Positions 35,006 through 43,222 are shown, numbered from the stretch's first letter. The stretch is 64,000 bases of DNA from an uncultured Peptoniphilus sp. (GCF_943913915.1 NZ_CALUAA010000002.1:1-64000), one strand, 5' to 3'. The notes: a model not told the origin generated them from the letters alone. Numbers and translations: made by a program.

Positions 35006-35114
35006 TGTAAACAGATGTAAACATTGAAATATCAATGTGTTTGCGTTGTTTACATGTTTACACTATATAAAATATATGTAAACATTAGAATTTCAATGTT
35101 TACGCAAGTAAACA
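35006..35114. repeat. TGTAAACA repeat array upstream of the 225-residue gene
   Basis: TGTAAACA is at 35006, 35016 and 35077; its complement TGTTTACA is at 35047 and 35055; one-mismatch copies are at 35097 (TGTTTACG) and 35107 (AGTAAACA), and a weaker one (TGTTTGCG) at 35038. Copies at 35077 and 35097 form a longer inverted repeat (TGTAAACATT/AATGTTTACG). The TTTACA of the inverted copies could serve as a -35 for TATATG at 35073. Operator cluster or iteron-like array. Confidence 0.75.
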
Positions 35115-35138
35115 GAGTTTTTAAAAAGAGGTATTTTT

Positions 35139-35816
35139 ATGAAGATTTTAGATATAAAAGACGTAAAAAAGCTTGAAAAAAGCAAAGATCCTATAAGAAT
35201 AAAAACAAGCACAAAAGTACGTAAAATTGTTAGATATTGTGATTACTTTTCAGACGGAAAAGCAACCACAATATACAGAAGACACCAGCCTTATGACAAT
35301 ATAGAGCTACGCACTATAAAAGGGTGGGAAAGGGTATGGAGAAAGCCGAAGTCTAGTGACTATGTCTTTTCCATGCGCTCAAACTATGCCCACGGTGGCT
35401 GGGGCGACTACTGTTTTAGTGAAGATACAGTAGAGCTTACAAATAAGGAAAAAGAGGTTATAAGAGCTGAAAACAGAGAAATAAGATTTCAGCAAAAAAT
35501 AATTAGAGAGTCGAAGCAGAGGCAGCTAAAAAAGGAAGAGGGAGTCTGGAAGACTTCCTGGCAGTGGCTTTCTGAAGATAGGAAAAAAGTCGAAGATGGC
35601 TCTTATCCTAGAGAAAAGTATAACTGGCTCTATGATGAGGCTTTAGGTGAATTTGAGGAAGCAAAAAAGCCGTTTTACTACTACAGCGCGTATGACACAG
35701 TACCAGTCCGCGAAGAAGAATATCAGCAGCTTAAAGATATGTATATCAAAGAATTTGGTGGCTTGGGAAAGATAGACTTAGAGCACACAGAATACAATGG
35801 TAAAAAATGGTACTAA
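35139..35816 (+). CDS. Unrecognised 225-residue protein with a repeat-array promoter region
   Basis: 225 residues, soluble, highly charged and rich in Trp and Tyr (KGWERVWRKPKSSDY, EEGVWKTSWQWLSEDRKK, KPFYYYSAYDTVPVREEEYQ). A lysine/arginine/glutamate-rich middle (about 105-135) is probably a long helix. No signal peptide, membrane segment, cysteine motif or enzyme motif is seen; I do not recognise the family. ATG follows AAAGAGG. AT-rich codon use sets it apart from neighbours. It has its own terminator and no co-transcribed partner. Confidence 0.75.
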   Translation: MKILDIKDVKKLEKSKDPIRIKTSTKVRKIVRYCDYFSDGKATTIYRRHQPYDNIELRTIKGWERVWRKPKSSDYVFSMRSNYAHGGWGDYCFSEDTVELTNKEKEVIRAENREIRFQQKIIRESKQRQLKKEEGVWKTSWQWLSEDRKKVEDGSYPREKYNWLYDEALGEFEEAKKPFYYYSAYDTVPVREEEYQQLKDMYIKEFGGLGKIDLEHTEYNGKKWY

Positions 35817-35844
35817 AAAAGCAGGAGTGAATTCCTGCTTTTTT
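35815..35844. terminator. Bidirectional terminator between the 225-residue gene and the small membrane protein pair
   Basis: AAAAAAGCAGGA pairs with TCCTGCTTTTTT across GTGAAT. Confidence 0.85.
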
Positions 35845-36028
35845 ACTTATTAAATTTTATAAACCTTACAACGTAAACAATCATCGCTAAAATATAAAAG
35901 AAATTGTTACGAAGATAAGAAATCATTGAAATTGACCCATCTAATTGATAATCTAATAGACCTTTAAGTACTAATATTAGAAGTGCTAATATTAGTACTA
36001 TTGGTGAATATAAAGTTTCTTTTTTCAT
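35843..36028 (-). CDS. Small two-helix membrane protein, unknown
   Basis: 61 residues with two hydrophobic stretches (PIVLILALLILVLKGLL, FYILAMIVYVVRFI) joined by a short polar loop. The ribosome site is weak (AAAGAATAA). It is downstream of and co-directional with a 59-residue gene of the same design, separated by 31 bp, and ends at the bidirectional terminator. No family is recognised. Confidence 0.5.
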   Translation of the reverse strand: MKKETLYSPIVLILALLILVLKGLLDYQLDGSISMISYLRNNFFYILAMIVYVVRFIKFNK

Positions 36029-36059
36029 ATAATTATTCTTTTAACTCAATCAGTTACTA

Positions 36060-36239
36060 TTATTTGTTTGATAGATTGTAAATAATTGATGAGAAACCAA
36101 TTAAAATACAAACTAATGCAGGGAAGTAACCTATATTATTAGATGTTCCAACGTATAGTTTAAGCAATAAAAAATATAATATTCCAACTATAAAATATAT
36201 AGGAATAAATTTTTTACTCCAAAATATTGATTTTTCCAT
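36060..36239 (-). CDS. Small two-helix membrane protein, unknown
   Basis: 59 residues: a basic N-terminus (MEKSIFWSKKF), then helices IPIYFIVGILYFLLLKLYVG and YFPALVCILIGFSSIIY. The start is ATG 36239 behind GGGAG; the frame stays open to 36377 upstream, but that part is not protein-like. First gene of a probable two-gene unit with the 61-residue protein. Confidence 0.55.
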   Translation of the reverse strand: MEKSIFWSKKFIPIYFIVGILYFLLLKLYVGTSNNIGYFPALVCILIGFSSIIYNLSNK

Positions 36240-36528
36240 ATAACAACTCCCGTTAATTAATTTACATATAATCATCTCTATTATGTGCCTACCCGAAGGA
36301 AATCGATCTAAACAAAAAATGTGATATCTTAAATTTTCAATTAGTATCACATATTGACTAAATAGAGTATACCCCAATCAGTAAGTTGTAGCAGAATAGT
36401 TTTGTGAGAGAAGGAATCGCAATAATATTACATAGAAATGTTTTATTTTTACAACAATAATTGTTTATCCGACCCGGGGGGGGTAAGTACTAAATGAGAG
36501 ATGTAAAGAATCCGAAAGGAGAAAAGCA
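36240..36528. other. 289-bp AT-rich gap with a G8 tract
   Basis: No gene seen. CCC followed by eight G residues (36476-36483) stands out in AT-rich DNA, 45 bp before the next GTG start. TTGTTT at 36461-36466 could be a -35, placing the tract in the promoter spacer. Confidence 0.45.
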
Positions 36529-36711
36529 GTGAAAAGTCCTTTAAACGAAACTTTGACCGTCATGGGTGTCGTATTTTTAATTACCTTAATTCTTAATTCA
36601 TTCATGAGCGTCGATTTTTATAATCAAAACGGGACCATTGCCTTCCTGGCCTTTGCCGTTGCATACTTTTGTGTCAAAAAATTTAGAGGAAACAAAGGAT
36701 CAAGTCATTAA
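36529..36711 (+). CDS. Small two-helix membrane protein, unknown
   Basis: 60 residues, starting at GTG 36529 with AAAGGAG seven bases upstream. Two hydrophobic helices (VMGVVFLITLILNSFM, IAFLAFAVAYFCV) and a basic C-terminal tail (KKFRGNKGSSH). Similar in size and layout to the two minus-strand proteins just upstream, but not obviously homologous. A terminator follows. Confidence 0.6.
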   Translation: MKSPLNETLTVMGVVFLITLILNSFMSVDFYNQNGTIAFLAFAVAYFCVKKFRGNKGSSH

Positions 36712-36733
36712 GACGATTCTTTAATAGAGAATG

Positions 36734-36767
36734 AGAACCACGTTAGTAAAATGTGGTTCTTTTTTTA
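36734..36767 (+). terminator. Terminator after the 60-residue gene
   Basis: AGAACCAC pairs with GTGGTTCT, followed by a T7 run. Confidence 0.8.
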
Positions 36768-36794
36768 TGGCCAAAAGAATCCGGGCCTTTTATC

Positions 36795-36823
36795 ATGACA
36801 TTGTATGAAAGCTTCACTATAAT
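36795..36823 (+). promoter_or_regulatory. Promoter of the cobalamin riboswitch and btuFCD
   Basis: ATGACA (36795-36800), exactly 17-bp spacer, perfect TATAAT (36818-36823). Transcription would begin at about 36830, the 5' edge of the riboswitch. Confidence 0.8.
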
Positions 36824-36828
36824 GGATG

Positions 36829-36960
36829 TGTAGGTATAGGGAAGTCGCTCGCGGCGCACGGTCTCGCCACTGTGATAATCGAGCCCGCCATTCACTGCAA
36901 GGGAAGGATGGCGGCGCGTGGGTTTACCCGAAGATTGGAAGTCAGGATACCTGCCTACGG
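36829..36960 (+). ncRNA. Cobalamin (AdoCbl-type) riboswitch
   Basis: Conserved cobalamin-riboswitch segments appear in order: TAGGTAT (5' side of the closing helix, 36831), GCCACTGTGA (36866), GCCATTCACTGC (36887), AAGGGAAGG (36899) and GGAAGTCAGGATACCTGCC (36937-36955), whose end pairs back with the 5' segment. It lies between a strong promoter and the btuF ribosome site (GGAGG at 36982), so it probably acts on translation initiation; no terminator is evident after it. Corrinoid would shut down expression of the importer. Confidence 0.9.
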
Positions 36961-36992
36961 TTCGCTATCTTCACGATGTATGGAGGTTTATA

Positions 36993-38003
36993 ATGAAAAA
37001 ACAATTAAGCACACTGCTAATTCTCTGTCTGCTCCTGCTTTCGGCATGCTCGCCGCAAACCGAAAAGGAAGAGGGGAAGAATGCAAATTCAAATCAAGTG
37101 ACGGAAACTCAAGAAGCGGGTTATCCCGTAACGGTTACTACCGTCGATAGCGACGGCAATCCCGTGGAGCAAACTTTCGACAAGGCTCCGGAACGGGTGG
37201 TGGCGGTGTATCAATCGGCCATCGAGAATATGCTCGCCCTCGGTCTCGGGGACAAACTGGTCCTCGCCGGTCAACTGGATATTGACGTGAAAGACGAATG
37301 GAAAGATGAATTCAGTAAGGTGGAGTATTTAAAAGATGCACCCTCTAAAGAGGCGGTGCTCGCCGCCGAGCCGGACTTTATTATTTCCTGGTCTTCTTAT
37401 TTTAAAGATAAGACTCTCGGCGATGTAAAGGAATGGCAGGACAAGGGCATTCATACCTTTATTCTTAAAAACAGCGGCGCCGTTAAAGTGGATTCTTTAG
37501 ACAATGAATACGACGATCTTTTAATTTTAGGTAAGATTTTTAATAAAGAAAAAGAAGCGCAAGCTATTGTAGATTCTATGAAATCCCGCTTGGCGGAAGC
37601 CCACGAGCGCCAGGCGAAGAAAATCGAAGAAGGGGAAGAGCCTCTCAAGGTGGCCATTCTCGAAATGGTAGACGAGGGAGCGTTTCGCAATTACGGTAAG
37701 GATACCGTAGGGGGTCAAATCGCCGAACAGGCCGGCGCGAAATTGGCCATGGAGGGTGATCGCTTCGGCGCGGAAGAGCTGGTAGCGAAAGATCCCGACG
37801 TGATCTTTGTGGTCTACTACGGGGAAGAGAAGATTCGCGACGAAGAGCTCGAAAAGTTTAAAGCACTCCCGGCATTAAAGGCGCTTTCCGCCGTAACGAA
37901 GGATAATGTCTATCCCATCAGCCTTTCGGAAGTTTACGCATCGGGCGTTCGCACCGCCGACGGCATCGACACGATGATTCAAGGGATCGAATCGGCGCGA
38001 TGA
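36993..38003 (+). CDS. btuF: Corrinoid ABC transporter substrate-binding lipoprotein
   Basis: 336 residues. A lipoprotein signal peptide ends in the lipobox LLSAC (Cys about residue 18), anchoring it to the outer membrane face of the cell. The BtuF/FepB-type binding domain starts APERVVAVYQSAIENMLALG. The start is ATG 36993, 11 bases after GGAGG; an earlier in-frame ATG at 36918 is inside the riboswitch. Cobalamin specificity is inferred from the riboswitch, since the fold alone would also fit siderophores. The stop overlaps btuC (ATGA). Confidence 0.9.
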   Translation: MKKQLSTLLILCLLLLSACSPQTEKEEGKNANSNQVTETQEAGYPVTVTTVDSDGNPVEQTFDKAPERVVAVYQSAIENMLALGLGDKLVLAGQLDIDVKDEWKDEFSKVEYLKDAPSKEAVLAAEPDFIISWSSYFKDKTLGDVKEWQDKGIHTFILKNSGAVKVDSLDNEYDDLLILGKIFNKEKEAQAIVDSMKSRLAEAHERQAKKIEEGEEPLKVAILEMVDEGAFRNYGKDTVGGQIAEQAGAKLAMEGDRFGAEELVAKDPDVIFVVYYGEEKIRDEELEKFKALPALKALSAVTKDNVYPISLSEVYASGVRTADGIDTMIQGIESAR

Positions 38004-39025
38004 AACGCCGCACCGTTGTCATCGCAGCTCTCGCTGTGGGGCTCGTCCTTTCCGCTTATTTCGGTTTGACGCTGGGTTATGCCTCGATTCCTAAGGGAGA
38101 CATTTTAAATGCCTTAGGTTCTTTATTCGGCAGGCCCGCTCACGTATCCCCGGCGACACAGGCGATTGTTTTGGATATTCGTCTGCCTCGGGTGCTCCTC
38201 GCTCTTTTGACGGGGGTGGCTCTCGCCGTGTCGGGGCTCGTCATGCAGGCGGTAGTGGGAAATCCGGTGGCGGATCCTTATATTTTGGGGATTTCCTCCG
38301 GGGCGTCTCTCGGCGCCACTCTCGCCATTGTCCTCGGCGTGTTTTCCGCCTTCGGAAGTATCGGCGTGGGTATTTCCGCCTTTTGTTTCGCATTGGCAAC
38401 GGCGTTTTTCGTGCTCTTTCTTTCGAAAATCGGCGGCCGGGCCACGAGTGAGCGACTGATTTTGTCGGGTATGGCCATTTCCACAGCGGCCTCGAGCCTC
38501 TCTACGCTTCTCGTTTACACGGCGAAGAATCGCGACGCTATTCGGGAGGTGAGCTTTTGGCTTATGGGTTCCCTTTCCGGGGCGAAGCTTTCGGATATCG
38601 CCCTCCTGGGGCCGGTGATTTTGCTCCTGATATTGTTTCTCGCCACACAGAGCCGCCATTTAAATCTCCTCCTTTTGGGAGATGAAGCCGCCCACAGTTT
38701 AGGCGTCGATCTCGCTCTTCTTCGCACGGTCTATACGGTGGTGGTCTCCGTGCTCGTGGGCCTTGTAGTCTACACATCGGGCACCATCGGTTTTGTGGGG
38801 CTGATCGTTCCCCATATGGCGCGCTTTCTCGTGGGAGGGAATCACAAGCATCTCCTTCCCGTGGTGGTGCTTTTAGGGGGGATGCTTTTAATGTGGGCCG
38901 ATGTAGTGGCGCGAAATGCCATTCCCGGCGGCGAACTTCCAACAGGTGTGGTGGTTTCCGTCGTCGGCGCACCTTTCTTCGTCTACCTTATCGTTCAGCG
39001 GGGTCGAAAGGGGGCGTGGTCATGA
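38000..39025 (+). CDS. btuC: Corrinoid ABC transporter permease (FecCD family)
   Basis: 341 residues with about ten membrane helices. FecCD signatures: RLPRVLLALLTGVALAVSGL near residue 55, NPVADPYILGISSGASLGA, and GFVGLIVPHMAR with the EAA-like loop contacting the ATPase. It overlaps btuF by 4 bp and btuD by 4 bp, so the three are translationally coupled. Confidence 0.95.
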   Translation: MKRRTVVIAALAVGLVLSAYFGLTLGYASIPKGDILNALGSLFGRPAHVSPATQAIVLDIRLPRVLLALLTGVALAVSGLVMQAVVGNPVADPYILGISSGASLGATLAIVLGVFSAFGSIGVGISAFCFALATAFFVLFLSKIGGRATSERLILSGMAISTAASSLSTLLVYTAKNRDAIREVSFWLMGSLSGAKLSDIALLGPVILLLILFLATQSRHLNLLLLGDEAAHSLGVDLALLRTVYTVVVSVLVGLVVYTSGTIGFVGLIVPHMARFLVGGNHKHLLPVVVLLGGMLLMWADVVARNAIPGGELPTGVVVSVVGAPFFVYLIVQRGRKGAWS

Positions 39026-39762
39026 TTTCGGTGGAAAATTTAAAGGTTTCCATGGGAAAGAAACAGATTTTAAAAGACATAGGCTTTACTGCGAAGGACG
39101 GAGAGTTCGTGGCCCTTATCGGGCCCAACGGTTCGGGGAAGAGCACCCTTTTAAGATCTGTCGCCGGCATGATTCCCTACGAGGGAAGTATTTCCCTCGA
39201 TGGAAAAGAGATCGCCCACATGAAGCGGAGAGATTACGCCAAGCGCATGGCCATGGTGAGCCAGTTTAACGACGGGGCCTTCGAACTTACGGTCATGGAC
39301 ATGGTGTTAATGGGCAGATCCCCCTATCATTCCTTTTGGGAGAGCGAGGGGGAGGAGGACATGGCTCTCGCGGAAAAAGCTCTCGAGAAAGTGGGGCTTT
39401 CGAGTTATCGTCATCGCCCTTTGGGCGAACTTTCGGGAGGGGAGCGGCAGCGGGCGGTTCTCGCCCGGGCTCTCGTGCAGGAAACGGATCATATGCTCTT
39501 AGATGAGGCGACGAACCATTTGGATGTGTATTTCCAAATGAGCATTCTCTCTCTCGTAAAATCATCGGGCATCACGGTAATCGCCGCTCTACACGATATC
39601 AATCACGCCCTTCGCTTTGCCGATCGCATCGTCGCTCTAAAAGAGGGCGAGGTTTTATTTCATAAAACTCCCAAAACGATCGACGAAAAAGATCTATTCG
39701 ACCTTTACGGAATCGAAGCTTTTATAGGCGAGATAAAGGGAGAGCGCGTCGTGCGTTATTGA
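39022..39762 (+). CDS. btuD: Corrinoid ABC transporter ATPase
   Basis: 246 residues: Walker A GPNGSGKST (about 33-41), Q-loop VSQFND, signature LSGGERQR, Walker B HMLLDEATNHLD and H-loop ALHDINHA. In Walker B the usual Pro after the catalytic Glu (DEPTNHLD) is Ala here, a tolerated but uncommon change. The start ATG 39022 overlaps the btuC stop; the longer in-frame extension is inside btuC. Energises B12/corrinoid uptake with BtuC and BtuF. Confidence 0.9.
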   Translation: MISVENLKVSMGKKQILKDIGFTAKDGEFVALIGPNGSGKSTLLRSVAGMIPYEGSISLDGKEIAHMKRRDYAKRMAMVSQFNDGAFELTVMDMVLMGRSPYHSFWESEGEEDMALAEKALEKVGLSSYRHRPLGELSGGERQRAVLARALVQETDHMLLDEATNHLDVYFQMSILSLVKSSGITVIAALHDINHALRFADRIVALKEGEVLFHKTPKTIDEKDLFDLYGIEAFIGEIKGERVVRY

Positions 39763-39786
39763 AGCATCCTTCGGGATGCTTTTTTG
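39762..39786 (+). terminator. Terminator after btuD
   Basis: AAGCATCC-TTCG-GGATGCTT with a UUCG tetraloop and T6 run. Confidence 0.9.
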
Positions 39787-40059
39787 ATCTATGCAAATGT
39801 TTTTACCGTTTTCCTATAAAATTTAAAGACAGATTATAAAGATTTATGATTTGTGAAATCGAGGAAAATCTTTAAAGATCCCTCTTGTTCACCGAGGTCC
39901 GAACCTTCTTTTTCGCCCCAGTACAAGATTGGGTTATCTGATTAGCGTGCTAAAGCAAACGTCTATTTTGCAAGCAATTTCACGGCTCTTCGGTTTACTT
40001 TGTTCTATGTTAGCTATATAATATTTCAGTAAGAAAGTAACTCGAATCGAAAGGAGTCT
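39787..40059. other. 273-bp leader region of the proline-peptide operon
   Basis: AT-rich, no gene. Apart from the promoter at 39994-40022 I see only a weak GCAAA/TTTGC hairpin (39955-39971). No T-box or riboswitch consensus was recognised. Confidence 0.4.
39994..40022 (+). promoter_or_regulatory. Promoter of the pepP operon
   Basis: TTTACT (39994-39999), 17-bp spacer, TATAAT (40017-40022), 38 bp before the pepP start codon. Confidence 0.8.
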
Positions 40060-41847
40060 ATGGTGCGACAACAAGTTGAACAGCTGCTTTCCCTTATGAA
40101 GGAAAGAGACATCGATGTTTACATCGTGCCGTCTGAAGATTTTCATCAAAGCGAATACGTCGGCGAGTATTTTAAAGCCCGCGCATTTATCTCCGGCTTT
40201 ACAGGAAGTGCCGGTACCGTCGTTGCGACGGCCGATGAAGTATGTCTTTGGACCGACGGACGTTATTTCCTACAAGCGACGGATCAATTAAAGGATTCGG
40301 GCATTTGCTTGCAAAAAATGGGTGAACCCGGCGTGCCCACGGTAACGGAATACATAAAAACCCATCTTCCGAAAGGCGGCACATTAGGTTTTGACGGCCG
40401 TACGATTTCCGTATCAGACGGTGCCGAATACGAAGCCATTGCTGAGGAAAAAGAAGCGTCTATTACCTATAATATGGACCTTGTCGGCGAATTCTGGGAG
40501 GGTCGTCCGCCGCTTTCCGAAAAGAAAGCCTTTAAACTTTCAGAAGATATTACCGGCGAAAGCGCCAAATCGAAACTTGAGCGTATTCGCAAGGTTATGA
40601 AAGAAAAGGGAACGGACACCCACATTGTCGCATCCTTAGACGATGTCTGCTGGATTTTAAATATTCGCGGCGATGATATTTTATTCTCGCCCATCGTCTT
40701 GAGCTACGCCGTGATTACCATGGACGACATGGTGCTTTTCATTGATGAAGCAAAACTCGACGATGACATGAAGGAAGAATTTAAAGAGCTGAATATCTCT
40801 ATCCGTCCTTACAACGCTATTTACGAAGATGTGAAGGATTTAAAGGATCGCTCCATTTTAATCGATCCTTCCAAGATGAACTACGCGCTCTATGAAAATA
40901 TTCCTGCTGAAAATCACGTAGTGGAAGCGGCCAATCCTTCTATCATCATGAAGGCTGTGAAGAACGAAACGGAACTTAAGAACATGGCCATCGCCCACGT
41001 TAAAGACGGCGTCGCCTGGACGAAGTTTATGTATTGGCTGAAGAAGAATATCGGTAAAGAAGAGATCACCGAAATCGGCGCCAGCGATAAACTGGAAGCA
41101 TTCCGTAAAGAACAGGAAGGCTATATGTGGCCCTCTTTCGCTCCCATCAGTGGTTACGGAAAACACGCCGCCATCGTACACTACGAAGCCGATGAAGAGA
41201 GTGACATTCCCTTGGAAGCGAAAGGCCTCTACCTTTCCGATACGGGTTCGAACTTTGCAGAAGGTTCCACCGATATTACCCGTACCCTCGCCCTCGGCGA
41301 ACTGACCGACGAAGAGATCTACCATTTTACCCTCGTATTAAAGAGCCATTTAGGTCTCGCTCTGGTGAAATTCCCCTATGGCGCTCACGGCTATTCCTTA
41401 GACTACGCCGCAAGAAAGCCCTTCTGGGATCATCACTTAGATTTTAATCACGGCACCGGCCACGGTATCGGTCAACTTTTAAATATTCACGAAGGCCCCA
41501 CGGGCTTCCGCTATAAAATTAATATAGCGAAAAATGAACACCATCAAATCGAACCGGGCATGATTATCACTAATGAACCGGGAATCTATATCGCCGAAAA
41601 ACACGGCATTCGCTTGGAAAACTGCATGGTCGTCGTAAAAGACGATACCAACGAATACGGCACTTGGATGCATCTGGAGCCCATTACGCTGGTTCCCTTC
41701 GATCTCGATGCCGTGGACGTATCCTTGCTTACAAGCGAAGAAATAGCCTACTTAAACGGCTACAATGAATTAGTTTTCAAGACCATTTCGCCCTACTTGG
41801 AGGATGAAGAGGTAGAATGGCTGAAAAAATATACAAAACAACTTTAG
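40060..41847 (+). CDS. pepP: Xaa-Pro aminopeptidase (M24B)
   Basis: 595 residues, the long three-domain form (two creatinase-like N-terminal domains and a pita-bread catalytic domain). It removes N-terminal residues ahead of proline. Dinuclear metal ligands: Asp in LYLSDTGSN and in GSTDITRT, His in HGTGHGIGQ, Glu in ITNEPGIY and in ENCMVV. GFTGSAGTVV and TDGRYFLQA in the N-domain are typical. ATG follows AAAGGAG. First gene of a four-gene proline-peptide operon. Confidence 0.95.
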   Translation: MVRQQVEQLLSLMKERDIDVYIVPSEDFHQSEYVGEYFKARAFISGFTGSAGTVVATADEVCLWTDGRYFLQATDQLKDSGICLQKMGEPGVPTVTEYIKTHLPKGGTLGFDGRTISVSDGAEYEAIAEEKEASITYNMDLVGEFWEGRPPLSEKKAFKLSEDITGESAKSKLERIRKVMKEKGTDTHIVASLDDVCWILNIRGDDILFSPIVLSYAVITMDDMVLFIDEAKLDDDMKEEFKELNISIRPYNAIYEDVKDLKDRSILIDPSKMNYALYENIPAENHVVEAANPSIIMKAVKNETELKNMAIAHVKDGVAWTKFMYWLKKNIGKEEITEIGASDKLEAFRKEQEGYMWPSFAPISGYGKHAAIVHYEADEESDIPLEAKGLYLSDTGSNFAEGSTDITRTLALGELTDEEIYHFTLVLKSHLGLALVKFPYGAHGYSLDYAARKPFWDHHLDFNHGTGHGIGQLLNIHEGPTGFRYKINIAKNEHHQIEPGMIITNEPGIYIAEKHGIRLENCMVVVKDDTNEYGTWMHLEPITLVPFDLDAVDVSLLTSEEIAYLNGYNELVFKTISPYLEDEEVEWLKKYTKQL

Positions 41848-41856
41848 GAGGAAAAC

Positions 41857-43188
41857 ATGAACACTAAAACGAAGATGCCCTTCGGTTTTTATGTCGTCTC
41901 CCTAGGCTTCTCCATGGAGCGTTTTGCATTCTATTCTGCAAAATGGCTTATGACGGTAATGATTGCAGCTGCCGTCATCGACGGAGGTTTAGGATTGACA
42001 GATGCCGATGCGGCTAAGATGAGTGCAAACCTCGTCGCTATGACCTACATCGCGCCCCTATTCGGCTCGATTATCTCCGACCGCTTTATCGGCGCCAGAT
42101 ACTTAATCCCCGTGGGGATGGCCCTTATGGGAGCAGGCTATTTAATCGGTTGGCAAGCTACTACTCCGGCCATGATCAATCTTATGATCGCCGTCGTCTC
42201 CATCGGTACCGGTTTATTTAAGCCCCAAGCCAACGCAATTACCGGCCGTCTATTCGACGATCCGAAAGTACTGGACTCCGCATACTCCTTGCAATATTCT
42301 TTCGTTAATATCGGTTCCTTTATCGGGACCACCATTATCGGCGTATTGGCCCTTAGCAAAGGTTATTCCTTCGGCTTCTTAGTATGTGCCATCATCATGT
42401 TTATCAACACCATTTGGTTTATTTTCGGCTGGAGATATCTCGGCGACGCCGGTAAGAAACCCTTTAAGGTGGACGAACGTAAAGCTCTCGGTGAAGAGGA
42501 CGAAGCGAAAGAAGAAAAACGTCCCCTTACCACCATCGAAAAGAAACGTGTAGGCGCCATCGTTCTCGTGTCGGCATTCTCCACTATTTTCTGGCTCTTC
42601 TGGTACTTGGCTTATATGCCCGTATACTTCCACTGGGCAGGGGACAACCCGGCTGCCAACTGGATGATAGGCGGATTCGAAGTACCCACCGCGTGGTTCG
42701 ACTCGTTGAACGCACTAAGCTGCATTGTCTTGGGTCCCATTCTCGGTGCCTTCTGGGCTAAACGTGCGAGAAGCGCCAAAGGCGACTTCAATATGTTCCA
42801 AAAAACATCCTTCGGTATGTTGCTCTTAGGCCTCGCCTATATTATTTTCGCCGTAGCCGACATCGCAAGAGGCAACAACCTCGCCAACTTAGGTTGGATC
42901 ATAGCCTTCGGCATCGTCTTATCTTTAGGTGAAATGGTATTCTCTCCCCTTGGAAACTCCTTTATTTCCAAGTTCTCCCCGGCAAGACTCTTATCGGTTA
43001 TGATGAGCGTCTGGACACTTGCCGTATTCGCATCGGCTAAGACCTACGGTTATCTCTATGAGTTCACATTGAACTTCCCATTTGCAAAAACTTACTTCAT
43101 TATTGCGGCTATCGCCATTGTGTGCGGCATCATCCTCTTCGCCGTGAGCCCGAAATTAAACAATTTAGTAGCGGAAAACGAAGACTAA
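41857..43188 (+). CDS. POT/PTR-family peptide transporter
   Basis: 443 residues, about 12 helices. The POT proton-coupling motif appears as MERFAFYSAKW near residue 20 (family ExxERFxYY), with GTGLFKPQANAITGRLF matching the family's 'K.N......L' segment. It probably imports di- and tripeptides with protons; the position between pepP and pepQ indicates proline-containing peptides. It is shorter than DtpT-like proteins. ATG follows TAGGAGG, 9 bp after pepP. Confidence 0.8.
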   Translation: MNTKTKMPFGFYVVSLGFSMERFAFYSAKWLMTVMIAAAVIDGGLGLTDADAAKMSANLVAMTYIAPLFGSIISDRFIGARYLIPVGMALMGAGYLIGWQATTPAMINLMIAVVSIGTGLFKPQANAITGRLFDDPKVLDSAYSLQYSFVNIGSFIGTTIIGVLALSKGYSFGFLVCAIIMFINTIWFIFGWRYLGDAGKKPFKVDERKALGEEDEAKEEKRPLTTIEKKRVGAIVLVSAFSTIFWLFWYLAYMPVYFHWAGDNPAANWMIGGFEVPTAWFDSLNALSCIVLGPILGAFWAKRARSAKGDFNMFQKTSFGMLLLGLAYIIFAVADIARGNNLANLGWIIAFGIVLSLGEMVFSPLGNSFISKFSPARLLSVMMSVWTLAVFASAKTYGYLYEFTLNFPFAKTYFIIAAIAIVCGIILFAVSPKLNNLVAENED

Positions 43189-43222
43189 AATATTATTGTT
43201 CGGTTACTGAAAGGAGCCTGAC

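Larger units (their letters stand above)
34897..36780. other. AT-rich accessory patch
   Basis: From about 34910 to 36780 the DNA is visibly more AT-rich than both flanks, with codons such as ATA and AGA common in the 35139 gene and its neighbours and rare around it. It holds an unrecognised gene behind a repeat array, three tiny membrane protein genes and a G8 tract. No integrase, transposase, tRNA or flanking direct repeat was found. Confidence 0.6.

Noticed and set aside
35011..35020. CopY-type copper operator in the TGTAAACA array (ACA-N2-TGTA)
   Set aside because: Only one junction fits and with a mismatch; the other copies do not have this form, and no copper gene is adjacent.
36872..37150. 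92-codon frame over the cobalamin riboswitch and btuF start
   Set aside because: It covers the conserved riboswitch sequence and overlaps the signal peptide of btuF in another frame.
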